From positions 41,375 through 105,374 of the forward strand of contig CAWUIM010000002.1 in the NCBI GenBank assembly GCA_963922595.1: a stretch of DNA of 64,000 nucleotides. Direction: 5' to 3'. Shown piece after piece: positions 54,222 to 61,740 of this stretch (positions are counted from its first letter, which is position 1; every line of letters starts with the position of its first letter). The translations under genes were made by a program, and so were the position numbers. Source of the DNA: JAJFFW01 sp963922595. GTDB taxonomy: Bacteria > Pseudomonadota > Alphaproteobacteria > Caulobacterales > Parvularculaceae. A model generated the notes under the pieces. That model ran no database searches and was not told the DNA's origin. It saw nothing but the letters and a program-made list of their open reading frames with translations.

Positions 54222-55016
54222 TCAATCGCCGGGCGCAGCCGCCGAGCCGGCCAGCAGGCCGCCGTCGATCGTTAACTCGGCGCCGGTGACGTAACGCGCT
54301 TCGTCGGACGCGAGAAGAACCGCGAGGGCGGCGACTTCATCGGCTTCGCCGAAGCGCTGCACGGGCGTGTCTTTTACAAAGGCTTTGATCGCCGCGTCGC
54401 GGGTTTCGGTGTCTTTTAAGTCAGGGAGCATCGCCTCCCACATCGGCGTCATGATGGCGGCGGGATGAATGGAGTTGCAGCGAATATCGAGACCCTGTTG
54501 CGCACAATAAAGAGCGACGGATTTCGTATGATTACGGACGGCCGCCTTAGACGATGCGTAAGCGGCGGCGGCCGGCACGCCGACCATGCCGGAGCGCGAC
54601 GAAATATTGATGATCGATCCATTGCCGGCGGGCCGCATTGATTTGATCGCGTGTTTGCAGCCGAGAAACACGCCGTCGAGATTTGTTGCGTGTACCGCGC
54701 GCCAATCCTCCAGCGAAGCGTTTTCAGGATCGTGCGGCGCGCCGTCTGCGCTTTCAAACCCGGTCACGCCCGCATTGTTGACGAGCACGTCGAGCGGGCC
54801 CGTCGCCTCCAGCGCATCGATCCAATGATCCTCACGCCGCACGTCAAGCGATAAAAAGGGGCGCCCGAGGCGCGCTGCGCTGGTCTCGCCCGCTGCAGCG
54901 TCGAAATCGCTCAGCGTCACGCTTGCGCCTTCGCGAACGAACGCCTCCGCGATGGCGAGGCCGATCCCGCGGGCGGCGCCGGTGATCAGACAATTCTTTC
55001 CTTCGAGTCGCGACAT
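54222..55016 (-). CDS. Short-chain dehydrogenase/reductase
   Basis: A 264-residue classical SDR starting at ATG 55016 (MSRLEGKNCLITGAARGIGLAIA). TGAARGIG, NNAG, INISSRSGM and YASSKAAV give the cofactor site and Ser-Tyr-Lys triad; the end is TGAELTIDGGLLAGSAA. It starts 13 bases after the zeta-class transferase gene on the same strand, so they form a small operon. Substrate unknown. Confidence 0.9.
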   Translation of the reverse strand: MSRLEGKNCLITGAARGIGLAIAEAFVREGASVTLSDFDAAAGETSAARLGRPFLSLDVRREDHWIDALEATGPLDVLVNNAGVTGFESADGAPHDPENASLEDWRAVHATNLDGVFLGCKHAIKSMRPAGNGSIINISSRSGMVGVPAAAAYASSKAAVRNHTKSVALYCAQQGLDIRCNSIHPAAIMTPMWEAMLPDLKDTETRDAAIKAFVKDTPVQRFGEADEVAALAVLLASDEARYVTGAELTIDGGLLAGSAAAPGD

Positions 55017-55029
55017 GTATGGATTGATC

Positions 55030-55674
55030 TTATGACGTTGCAACGGCGTCCGGTTGGTTTTCGGGATGCGCCTTCACAAAGGCCGGATGGCTCTGACAGC
55101 GTTCGAAAATCTCATTGCCTTTCGGGAAGCCTGTCATATCAACGCCGAAGCGCGCGGCGCCAAACCATTGCGGGACGAGGAAGGCGTCCGCGAGCCCGGG
55201 CTCATCGCCAATGCAAAATTTCCCTGATGTCTCTTCTAGCAACGCTTCCACTGCACTCATCGCGCCGCCTGGCCAAGTGTTGAGCCACTTCTGCATCGCG
55301 TCTTCGTCAAGGGACAAATCGCCTTTCAGATATTTCTGTATGCGTAAATTCATGAAGGGTTGCGCTTCGCTCGCAAGTGTTGATGCGATGCCGCGGGCTT
55401 TGGCGCGGCCAATTGCGTTTGAGGGGAGGAGGGGGTTCTCAGGGTACGCCTCTTCAAGATATTCGATAATCGCCAGCGATTGCGTGAGCATTACGCCGTC
55501 ATCGGTGACGAGCGCGGGCACAAGGCCTTGCGGGTTTGCTTTCTTATAGGCCGGTGCGTGTTGTTCACCGGCGAGGAGGTTGACGGGCTCATAATCGTAG
55601 TCAAGGCGCTTAAGGTTCAGCGCGATCCTCACGCGATAGGTGGCGCTGGAGCGCCAGTAGCCGAATAACTTCAT
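55030..55674 (-). CDS. maiA: Zeta-class glutathione transferase / maleylacetoacetate isomerase
   Basis: A 214-residue protein with the zeta GST N-terminal motif YWRSSATYRVRIALNLK (catalytic SSAT region), then NPQGLVPALVTDDG and LTQSLAIIEYLEEAYPE. It should isomerise maleylacetoacetate in tyrosine breakdown or dehalogenate related acids with glutathione. The rest of a homogentisate pathway is not in the window, so the role is inferred from the family only. First gene of a pair with the SDR. Confidence 0.85.
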   Translation of the reverse strand: MKLFGYWRSSATYRVRIALNLKRLDYDYEPVNLLAGEQHAPAYKKANPQGLVPALVTDDGVMLTQSLAIIEYLEEAYPENPLLPSNAIGRAKARGIASTLASEAQPFMNLRIQKYLKGDLSLDEDAMQKWLNTWPGGAMSAVEALLEETSGKFCIGDEPGLADAFLVPQWFGAARFGVDMTGFPKGNEIFERCQSHPAFVKAHPENQPDAVATS

Positions 55675-55746
55675 CGACGGGCCCTTCTTCTTACACTTTG
55701 AGTCAAATCTATCGCTTATCTTTCGCAATTTTTCCAATTCCTTTTG

Positions 55747-55758
55747 CGAGATATCTCG
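55747..55758. promoter_or_regulatory. Perfect 12-bp palindrome between divergent genes
   Basis: CGAGATATCTCG lies 22 bases before the VapE-like ORF and 73 bases before the divergent maiA start. It is symmetrical and could be an operator for either side; no regulator is encoded next to it. Confidence 0.4.
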
Positions 55759-55780
55759 TAACGACCAAAAAGGGGCGATT

Positions 55781-56170
55781 ATGAGCGTTCAAAATCAGCT
55801 GGCGGAAGCAGAAAAATTCAGGGCGGAGCAGCGGGCGCCGATGGGCGAGGCTGGCGCGAGCCCGAAACCAAACCGTGAATTGAGCGAAGACGAAGTGTGG
55901 GCGCGCAAAAATTTGCGGTGGCGCGACGGCCGCCCGATCACGGATATGGCGAACGCGCTACGTATTTTCGAGCGCCACGACGACTTTAAGGGCCGCTATC
56001 GGTTTAACGAGATGGTCAATCGCGTGCTTGATCGAGGCGTGGTGATGATCGACTGGCGAATCGCCGAGGTCTGCGTCGTGCTCCAAGAGCGCTTTGTTCC
56101 GGCCATTCCCGAAGACGTGGTTCTGAAGGCGCTGACCATTGCGGCGAACAAGACCGGTGTCCAGAAATAG
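55781..56170 (+). CDS. Stand-alone VapE/primase-like domain protein
   Basis: A 129-residue protein. Residues 53-127 (ITDMANALRIFERHDDFKGR, YRFNEMVNRVLDRG, then a helical DWRIAEVCVVLQERFVPAIP) resemble the segment that precedes the helicase domain in phage and island VapE-like proteins, where 'N-x-x-x-x-L ... F-x-G ... Y/F-N' is followed by an acidic WR/WxD region and a final helix. The helicase/ATPase part is absent and no phage genes adjoin. AAAAGGGGCG precedes the ATG. The assignment is by pattern only and tentative. Confidence 0.5.
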   Translation: MSVQNQLAEAEKFRAEQRAPMGEAGASPKPNRELSEDEVWARKNLRWRDGRPITDMANALRIFERHDDFKGRYRFNEMVNRVLDRGVVMIDWRIAEVCVVLQERFVPAIPEDVVLKALTIAANKTGVQK

Positions 56171-56234
56171 GCGTTGGTCTCGGCTGATGTGCTCGTGACT
56201 TGATCATCACGGCGCATCGACCTTTGATGCGCTA

Positions 56235-57230
56235 ATGAATGCGTTCCTGAAATCGGGTTTATTCCTTTTGATGCTTGCGACCTTGCCGGCGTGTGTTGCG
56301 TTTCCTGATGCGCCGCCGCGATCGCGGGACGCGACGCTCACGGAAACTTCCCTCATCGCCTATGACGGCGCCGCGCTTTCTGTGACGGCGTGGCCTTCCC
56401 GCGATCCCGGCCCCGTGCTTATCGCTGTGCACGGAATGAATGATTACGCGAACAGTTTCGCGCTGCCGGGTGAATGGTGGGCGCAAAATGCATCGATCAC
56501 GACGTACGCCTATGATCAGCGCGGGTTCGGTCGCTCACCAGACAGGGCGCGCTGGGTGGGGTCGAAAACGTTGCGCGCCGATTTGTTGGCGGCGATCGAT
56601 GCGACAAGAGCCCGCCACCCCGCATCGCCGGTTTACGTTCTTGGTCACTCAATGGGGGCGGCCGTTGTCCTTTCTGCGATGGCGGAGACGCCTTTGCCGG
56701 TGGAGGGTGTAATCATTGCGGCGCCCGGCGTTTGGGGCGGATCGCAAATGCCGCTTCTTTATCGGCTGAGCGCAAACGCCGCTGCGGTGTTTGCGCCGGG
56801 CAAGACCCTCACCGGCGAACGCGCCGGCCGTCAGGCGACGGACAATATTGACATTCTGCGACAGATGCAGCGCGACCCGAATATTGTGAAGGAAACGCGA
56901 ATTAAGTCCGTGCTCGGCGTCACCCGAATTATGGGGGAGGCCTATGACGCCACAGACGAGGTCGGCGGACGGGTTCTGTTTATTTATGGCGAGAAGGATG
57001 AGATTATTCCGGTAAAGGCCATGAAGAAAGCGGCGGGACGTCTTTGCGGCGCAGTTACCGTGCGCGTTTATCCGGACGGGTGGCATATGCTTTTCCGAGA
57101 CCTGCAACGCCAGCGCGTCTGGCGCGACGTGGCGGACTGGATCAATGGAGTCGATCCGGATGGGAAAGCGCTGGGCGGCGCCGGGCCGGAGCAGACCCAT
57201 TGCGGCTCGGCGTCACAATTACAAAATTAG
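56235..57230 (+). CDS. Alpha/beta hydrolase lipoprotein (monoacylglycerol lipase-like)
   Basis: A 331-residue protein with a lipobox (LATLPAC, C20). The hydrolase core has IAVHGMNDYANSF, YDQRGFGRSPDR, nucleophile S139 in GHSMGAAV, acid D in YGEKDEIIP and H in DGWHMLFRD. This is the lysophospholipase/monoglyceride-lipase group, here probably attached to a membrane facing the periplasm. Convergent with cutA, two bases apart. Confidence 0.88.
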   Translation: MNAFLKSGLFLLMLATLPACVAFPDAPPRSRDATLTETSLIAYDGAALSVTAWPSRDPGPVLIAVHGMNDYANSFALPGEWWAQNASITTYAYDQRGFGRSPDRARWVGSKTLRADLLAAIDATRARHPASPVYVLGHSMGAAVVLSAMAETPLPVEGVIIAAPGVWGGSQMPLLYRLSANAAAVFAPGKTLTGERAGRQATDNIDILRQMQRDPNIVKETRIKSVLGVTRIMGEAYDATDEVGGRVLFIYGEKDEIIPVKAMKKAAGRLCGAVTVRVYPDGWHMLFRDLQRQRVWRDVADWINGVDPDGKALGGAGPEQTHCGSASQLQN

Positions 57231-57232
57231 AA

Positions 57233-57571
57233 TTATTCTTTTTTGCCGGGCTCAACGCATTCGGCGATCCACTCTGCGAATGCTGTATTCGTTCCGGGCC
57301 CGTCTGCCGATAGCTCAATGACGCACGGCGTCTCATACGGGTGCGCCGCAATGATCATGTCGCGCACCGCCTCAGTTTTAGCGGCAACAGTCTTTACAAT
57401 GAGGACGCATTCTTCCGCCATCTCGACGGTGTCTTTCCAACGATAGACGGAATGCATCTTGGGCAGAATATTCACACAGGCCGCGGCGCGTTTTTCAACG
57501 AGCGCTGAAGCGAGCGATTTGGCGCTCTCCATAGACGGCGCTGTGACATATAACAGTTTTGGCTGACACAC
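57233..57571 (-). CDS. cutA: CutA family divalent-cation tolerance protein
   Basis: A 112-residue protein with the trimeric, ferredoxin-like CutA core: LLYVTAPSMESAKSLASALVEKRAAACVNILP, SVYRWKDTVEMAEECVLIVKT, HPYETPCVIEL. GTG 57571, nine bases after GGAG, is chosen because it gives the normal length; the frame extends 38 codons further without similarity. Role in copper tolerance is reported for some bacteria, but the molecular function is unclear. Confidence 0.93.
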   Translation of the reverse strand: MCQPKLLYVTAPSMESAKSLASALVEKRAAACVNILPKMHSVYRWKDTVEMAEECVLIVKTVAAKTEAVRDMIIAAHPYETPCVIELSADGPGTNTAFAEWIAECVEPGKKE

Positions 57572-57650
57572 GGGTTGCGTCTCCTCGAGCACATGAGTAA
57601 ACCGCCCCCGGAGGGAGAGTTTCTGCAAATTTTTTGAGAGAGTACCATCG

Positions 57651-58370
57651 ATGCAGACGCTCAACAAAGATAAAGCCATTGTCATTTTCTCAGGCGGTCA
57701 GGATTCCTCGATTGCGTTGGCGTACGCGCTTGATCGGTTCCAATCCGTGGAGACCATTGGCTTCGACTACGGGCAACGTCATGCGGTTGAACTTGGCGCG
57801 CGTTCGGCGATCCGACGCGAGTTCGCGTCATTCTCGCCAGACTGGTCAGACCGCCTTGGTCAAGACACGCTGATCGATTTGACCGGCCTCGGACGGATCA
57901 GCGAAACGTCCATGACCCGCGACACGCCAATTGTGACGCCCGAAGGCGGCCTTCCGTCAACATTTGTGCCCGGACGAAATTTGATTTTCCTGACCTATGC
58001 GGGCGCTCTTGCTTATAAACGGGATGCTGGCGTTTTGGTGGCCGGCATGTGTGAGGCGGATTATTCCGGTTATCCTGACTGCCGGTCTGAGACGCTGGAC
58101 GCTCAGATGAACGCGCTAAGGCTCGGTATGGACGTGGAAATCGCCCTTGAGACGCCGCTGATGGCGATCGATAAGGCCGAAAGCTGGCGATTGGCGGAAA
58201 GAATAGGGGGCGGCCGGCTCGTGGCGATCATTAATGAGAACTCCCACACCTGTTATCTGGGCGTTCGATCCGAGCGCAACGCGTGGGGATACGGCTGCGG
58301 AACCTGTCCGGCGTGTAAGCTTCGCGAAAAAGGCTGGCGCGATTACCAGCGCGAAGAGACCGCTGCGTGA
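57651..58370 (+). CDS. queC: 7-cyano-7-deazaguanine synthase QueC
   Basis: ATP-dependent conversion of 7-carboxy-7-deazaguanine to preQ0, for queuosine tRNA modification. The 239-residue protein has the PP-loop SGGQDSS (14-20), FVPGRNLIFLTYAGALAYK, and zinc cysteines in YGCGTCPACKLR with an upstream C in HTCYLGVR. First gene of queC-queE-queD. It overlaps queE by four bases. Confidence 0.96.
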   Translation: MQTLNKDKAIVIFSGGQDSSIALAYALDRFQSVETIGFDYGQRHAVELGARSAIRREFASFSPDWSDRLGQDTLIDLTGLGRISETSMTRDTPIVTPEGGLPSTFVPGRNLIFLTYAGALAYKRDAGVLVAGMCEADYSGYPDCRSETLDAQMNALRLGMDVEIALETPLMAIDKAESWRLAERIGGGRLVAIINENSHTCYLGVRSERNAWGYGCGTCPACKLREKGWRDYQREETAA

Positions 58371-59005
58371 CGCAATACGCCGTCAAAGAGCGCTACTTTA
58401 CGCTGCAGGGCGAGGGCGCGCAGACTGGTCGTGCTGCGGTTTTTTTGAGATTTGCAGGATGTAATTTGTGGTCAGGCCTGGAGCGCGATCGCGCTGAGGC
58501 CGTATGCCGCTTTTGTGATACCGATTTTGTGGGCGTTGATGGTCCAGGAGGCGGCAAGTTTGAAGGGTCGGAAGCGCTCGCCGATCACGTTAAAGCGGCT
58601 TGGCCTGATGACGCGGGCGGACGGCCGCTCGTCGTCTGCACAGGCGGAGAGCCGCTCTTGCAGTTGGACAAACCCCTCATCGATGCGCTCCACGCGAACG
58701 GGTTTGAGGTCGCGGTGGAGACGAACGGCACGATCGAAGCGCCTGAGGGCCTTGACTGGATCTGCGTCAGCCCCAAGGCCGGCGCGCCGTTGCGCCAACG
58801 CACAGGGCAAGAGCTGAAGCTTGTGTTCGAGCAGGAAGGGGTGCCGCCGTCTCAGTTTGAAACGCTGGGCTTCGAACACTTCTTTCTCCAGCCTATGGAC
58901 GGGCCGGATTTGATGCGCCATACAGCCGCCGCTGTGGATTATTGTAAAGCCCATCCGCAATGGCGTCTCAGTTTGCAAACGCACAAGCTGATCGGCATCG
59001 CGTAA
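58367..59005 (+). CDS. queE: 7-carboxy-7-deazaguanine synthase QueE
   Basis: Radical SAM enzyme that contracts the ring of 6-carboxytetrahydropterin. The 212-residue protein has the QueE-type cluster motif with the long spacer, C32-x14-C47-x2-C50 (GCNLWSG ... CRFCDTDF), TGGEPLLQLD and a shortened core typical of this enzyme. It starts at GTG 58367, within the queC stop (GTGA). The product passes to QueC; QueD makes its substrate. Confidence 0.96.
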   Translation: MTQYAVKERYFTLQGEGAQTGRAAVFLRFAGCNLWSGLERDRAEAVCRFCDTDFVGVDGPGGGKFEGSEALADHVKAAWPDDAGGRPLVVCTGGEPLLQLDKPLIDALHANGFEVAVETNGTIEAPEGLDWICVSPKAGAPLRQRTGQELKLVFEQEGVPPSQFETLGFEHFFLQPMDGPDLMRHTAAAVDYCKAHPQWRLSLQTHKLIGIA

Positions 59006-59030
59006 GGCGCGCCAACGGAGAATTCTCGCC

Positions 59031-59411
59031 ATGCGCATCACGAAGTCGATTACGTTCGACGCCGCGCATTATCTGAACACGCAATCGGCCGAGGAGGCGG
59101 GCCGTCCGTATGCGCGCATGCACGGGCACTCGTTTTCCCTCGAAGTAACGCTCGAAGGAACGCCCGACCAGAAAACCGGTTGGGTCACCGACTTTGGCGA
59201 TGTAACGGACGCTCTGGAGGCGCTGCGCGAGGATCTTGATCACCGGCTCCTCAATGAAGTCGAAGGTTTAAGTCAGCCGACGCTCGAAAATATTTGTCTG
59301 TGGACGGCGAAACGCCTCAGCGCGCAATTCAAAAATCTTGTGCAAGTGAAAGTGGCGCGCCCCTCCAATGGAGAGACGTGCGTCTACGATATCCCGGCGA
59401 CCAGCATCTAG
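59031..59411 (+). CDS. queD: 6-carboxytetrahydropterin synthase QueD
   Basis: Turns dihydroneopterin triphosphate into 6-carboxytetrahydropterin, the first dedicated step to queuosine. The 126-residue protein has zinc histidines in TFDAAHYL and RMHGHSFSLEV and the end LQVKVARPSNGETCVYDIP-like signature. It follows queE by 25 bases. Its TAG stop is shared as CTAG with the convergent DUF3313 gene. Confidence 0.96.
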   Translation: MRITKSITFDAAHYLNTQSAEEAGRPYARMHGHSFSLEVTLEGTPDQKTGWVTDFGDVTDALEALREDLDHRLLNEVEGLSQPTLENICLWTAKRLSAQFKNLVQVKVARPSNGETCVYDIPATSI

Positions 59412-59947
59412 TTTTTCTTGACGTATCGCACGAGGCGTCGCGCCATAAGAGAGAAGGCGCGATCAGCATCCTGCCAGATTCCGACGCGAATGCTGCCGTC
59501 ATTGAAATTGCCGAAGTCGTCATCACTGACCTCGTCAAGAACAGCGCCGTTTTCCGATAGCGTGAAGGTCGCCGCGGCGCCGCCAACGAATACGGATTCA
59601 AAGGATAGACCCGGCTCGCGGGTGAGGTCGGCGGGCGTCGGCCGCGTTGACTTCAGATCGGTGATAACGGTTTCAATTGTCAAAACGCCGTCGCCTGGCT
59701 CTGCAACGATTGTGAAATCATCGTTGAAGGCGTCGCTGAGCTTCTCTTGCAGATCCGCCGCTTTTCTCTCCTGATCGCGGCGCGAAACGGGTCGTTCACC
59801 GCCCCGGCGATTGCTCCGCTCCGGCAGGTCGATTGAAACTGGCGCGATATGAACGCGTTCATACGACGCAAAATCAGACGCGGCCGCGCCACTGATGACG
59901 CTGAAGCTGAGGATGACGGCGCAACTCATTGTTTTTAAAATGTTCAT
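59408..59947 (-). CDS. DUF3313-like exported protein
   Basis: A 179-residue protein with a signal peptide (MNILKTMSCAVILSFSVISG, cleavage about residue 23 in GAAAS). The region YERVHIAPVSID, EKLSDAFNDDFTIVAEPGDGVLTIETVITDLKS, FVGGAAATFTLSENGAVLDE is the pattern of DUF3313. ATG 59947 follows GAGGAG. Function unknown; many relatives are lipoproteins but no lipobox is seen here. Confidence 0.72.
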   Translation of the reverse strand: MNILKTMSCAVILSFSVISGAAASDFASYERVHIAPVSIDLPERSNRRGGERPVSRRDQERKAADLQEKLSDAFNDDFTIVAEPGDGVLTIETVITDLKSTRPTPADLTREPGLSFESVFVGGAAATFTLSENGAVLDEVSDDDFGNFNDGSIRVGIWQDADRAFSLMARRLVRYVKKN

Positions 59948-60124
59948 TTCAATCTCCTCTATGCGCGCGATGACGCTTGCTCGTGGGATTTCCGCGTTTT
60001 TAGCGACAGCAATTGTTACACCCCAAGAACCTATTTCGAACCGGCGCCGGCAAAATGTGACCTGCGACACAGAATTAAATTAAGGCGGGGCGCCATAATT
60101 CCGAACGAGGGCGAAGGTCGGATT

Positions 60125-60469
60125 ATGGGCGCATACATTGAAATCGCATTTTGGCTTCTGGCGGGGCACGCTATTGCCGACTTCGCGCTGCAGACGCGTT
60201 GGATGACGGCGGCCAAGGATCACTTGTCAGCGCTGAACAAGGCCGGTCAGGCGGTTTGGCCGATCGCGCTTTCGGCGCACGGGCTAATTCACGGCGCGGC
60301 GGTGTCGCTCGCCACCGGGTCCGTCACGTTGGGCGCGCTTGAAACTGTCAGCCATATGGCGATTGACTATTCGAAATCCGCCGGACGCATCGGGATTTAC
60401 GTGGACCAGGGGTTGCACATCGCCTGCAAAGGCCTGTGGCTCGGTCTGTTGACTGCTGGGATCGTTTAG
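60125..60469 (+). CDS. DUF3307 family membrane protein
   Basis: A 114-residue protein with about three hydrophobic helices. It shows the family's spaced polar residues: GHAIADFALQTRWMTAAKD, HGLIHGAAVSLATGSVTLGALETVSHMAIDYSKS and DQGLHIACKGLW. DUF3307 is uncharacterised. Convergent with the Crp/Fnr gene, 4 bases apart. Confidence 0.8.
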   Translation: MGAYIEIAFWLLAGHAIADFALQTRWMTAAKDHLSALNKAGQAVWPIALSAHGLIHGAAVSLATGSVTLGALETVSHMAIDYSKSAGRIGIYVDQGLHIACKGLWLGLLTAGIV

Positions 60470-60473
60470 CCGC

Positions 60474-61178
60474 TCACCCGAAATCGGCGATCTCTTGGAG
60501 CGCATCGCGCTCCAGCACTGTCACCCGTCCGCTTGCGAGGGCGACTAGACCTTCATCAACCCATTCATGAAGCTGGCGATTAACGTTTTCGCGCGAAAGG
60601 CTGACGAAGGATCCGAGGTCGCTCTGAGAGATCTTAAAGCCGACCCGATGCGCGCCATGATCTTCCACGCCATGTTCGCGCAACAGCCGCAACAGTCCGC
60701 GTGCGAGACGGGGCCCCGTAGCGGCGCTGCGGTCGCTCTCAATCAGTGCGTTCGCACCGCGAAGTCGGAGGCATAGATTTTCAATGACCTTCAGTGCGAT
60801 CTCGGGTTTCCGCATTAACGTGGCTTGAAAGTCCTGGCGCATGATGATCGCCACTTCGCCTTTTTCGATGACGCTTGCGCTTGCGGTCCGGTCGCCGCCG
60901 TCGAGCGCCGATAATTCGCCAACAAGATCGCCGGTGCTGAGATAGGCGTAAACAACCTCGCGACCAGACGCGCTGAAGGTATTGATCTTCACTGCGCCCG
61001 AAAGAATAAGGGCCGCAAAGTCGCCGTCGTCCCCTTGCGCGAAAAGCGCTGCGCCTTTCTTGATTGGTCGCCGCGGCGCGTTTTTGAGAAGATTAAACGC
61101 GTCGTCTTCATCCAGAGCGTGAATGAGCGAGCCTTCGGGCGCGGCCTGGCGCACCAGATCGAATTCGGCTTGTTCCAT
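60474..61178 (-). CDS. Crp/Fnr family transcriptional regulator
   Basis: A 234-residue regulator: N-terminal cyclic-nucleotide-type sensor domain (KKGAALFAQGDDGDFAALILSGAVKI, STGDLVGELSALDGGDRTASASVIEKGEV), a dimerisation helix, and a C-terminal winged helix (FKISQSDLGSFVSLSRENVNRQLHEW). No Fnr-type N-terminal cysteine cluster is present. GELSALDGGDRTAS resembles the phosphate-binding cassette, so cAMP binding is possible, and an adenylate cyclase gene is 560 bases away. GGGAGAG precedes the ATG. Confidence 0.92.
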   Translation of the reverse strand: MEQAEFDLVRQAAPEGSLIHALDEDDAFNLLKNAPRRPIKKGAALFAQGDDGDFAALILSGAVKINTFSASGREVVYAYLSTGDLVGELSALDGGDRTASASVIEKGEVAIIMRQDFQATLMRKPEIALKVIENLCLRLRGANALIESDRSAATGPRLARGLLRLLREHGVEDHGAHRVGFKISQSDLGSFVSLSRENVNRQLHEWVDEGLVALASGRVTVLERDALQEIADFG

Positions 61179-61229
61179 GGGGTCTCTCTCCCAAAAACCA
61201 ATCTTGAGAATGCCACGCCCGTCGGCGCG

Positions 61230-61272
61230 AAAAAAGAACCGGAAACAGAGAATACGCCTCCGTTTCCGGCTC
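61230..61272 (-). terminator. Rho-independent terminator of the small secreted protein gene
   Basis: On the minus strand GAGCCGGAAAC pairs with GTTTCCGGTTC (11 bp, one G-T) and runs into six T. It is 24 bases downstream of the stop at 61297. Confidence 0.88.
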
Positions 61273-61296
61273 TCTCAGTCCTATTCCGGCGGCGGC

Positions 61297-61581
61297 TTAG
61301 CGCTGCGCCAGAACGAGGATTGGTTTCGTCTCGGTCGCTGGTTCATTCTGGATTTTCTCAATCCGGGCCGACATTTTCGCGTTGATCAGGCTCGTGAGGT
61401 CGGCGGACAGTTGCGCCTGACGCGCCGCCAGCTTCCGATCAATGTCGAGCGAAACGGCGACGATCTCGAACGCTTCCGTCGCGGCGGCGGCCGACGCTAC
61501 TTCTTGTGCGTGCGCCTGCGTTGAAAAAGCGAGCGGCGCAATCAATCCGGCGAGTGCGATGACTTTTGAAATGGTTCTCAT
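61297..61581 (-). CDS. Small exported protein, unknown
   Basis: A 94-residue protein with a signal peptide (MRTISKVIALAGLIAPLAFS, cleavage near TQAHAQ, residue 25). The mature part is helical: EVASAAAATEAFEIVAVSLD and IDRKLAARQAQLSADLTSLINAKMSARIEKIQ. CAGGAGAG precedes ATG 61581. No family recognised. It is divergent from the adenylate cyclase gene and has its own terminator. Confidence 0.7.
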   Translation of the reverse strand: MRTISKVIALAGLIAPLAFSTQAHAQEVASAAAATEAFEIVAVSLDIDRKLAARQAQLSADLTSLINAKMSARIEKIQNEPATETKPILVLAQR

Positions 61582-61740
61582 GATGGTCTCTCCTGTTGCT
61601 TCTCTGTCAACGTTTCCCCCGCTGACAAGACGCACATTCCGCCGGATCGCCCCGCAAGACTGTGAGCCCCAGCACATTTTTCATTTTCTTTGAAAAAAAA
61701 TTGTGGTCTGTGGCCGCCAAGATCGAAAGCGGGAGATCCA

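Noticed and set aside
57572..57650. Possible preQ1 riboswitch before queC
   Set aside because: The leader has a C-rich then G-rich stretch, but I could not fit it to any known preQ1 class aptamer.
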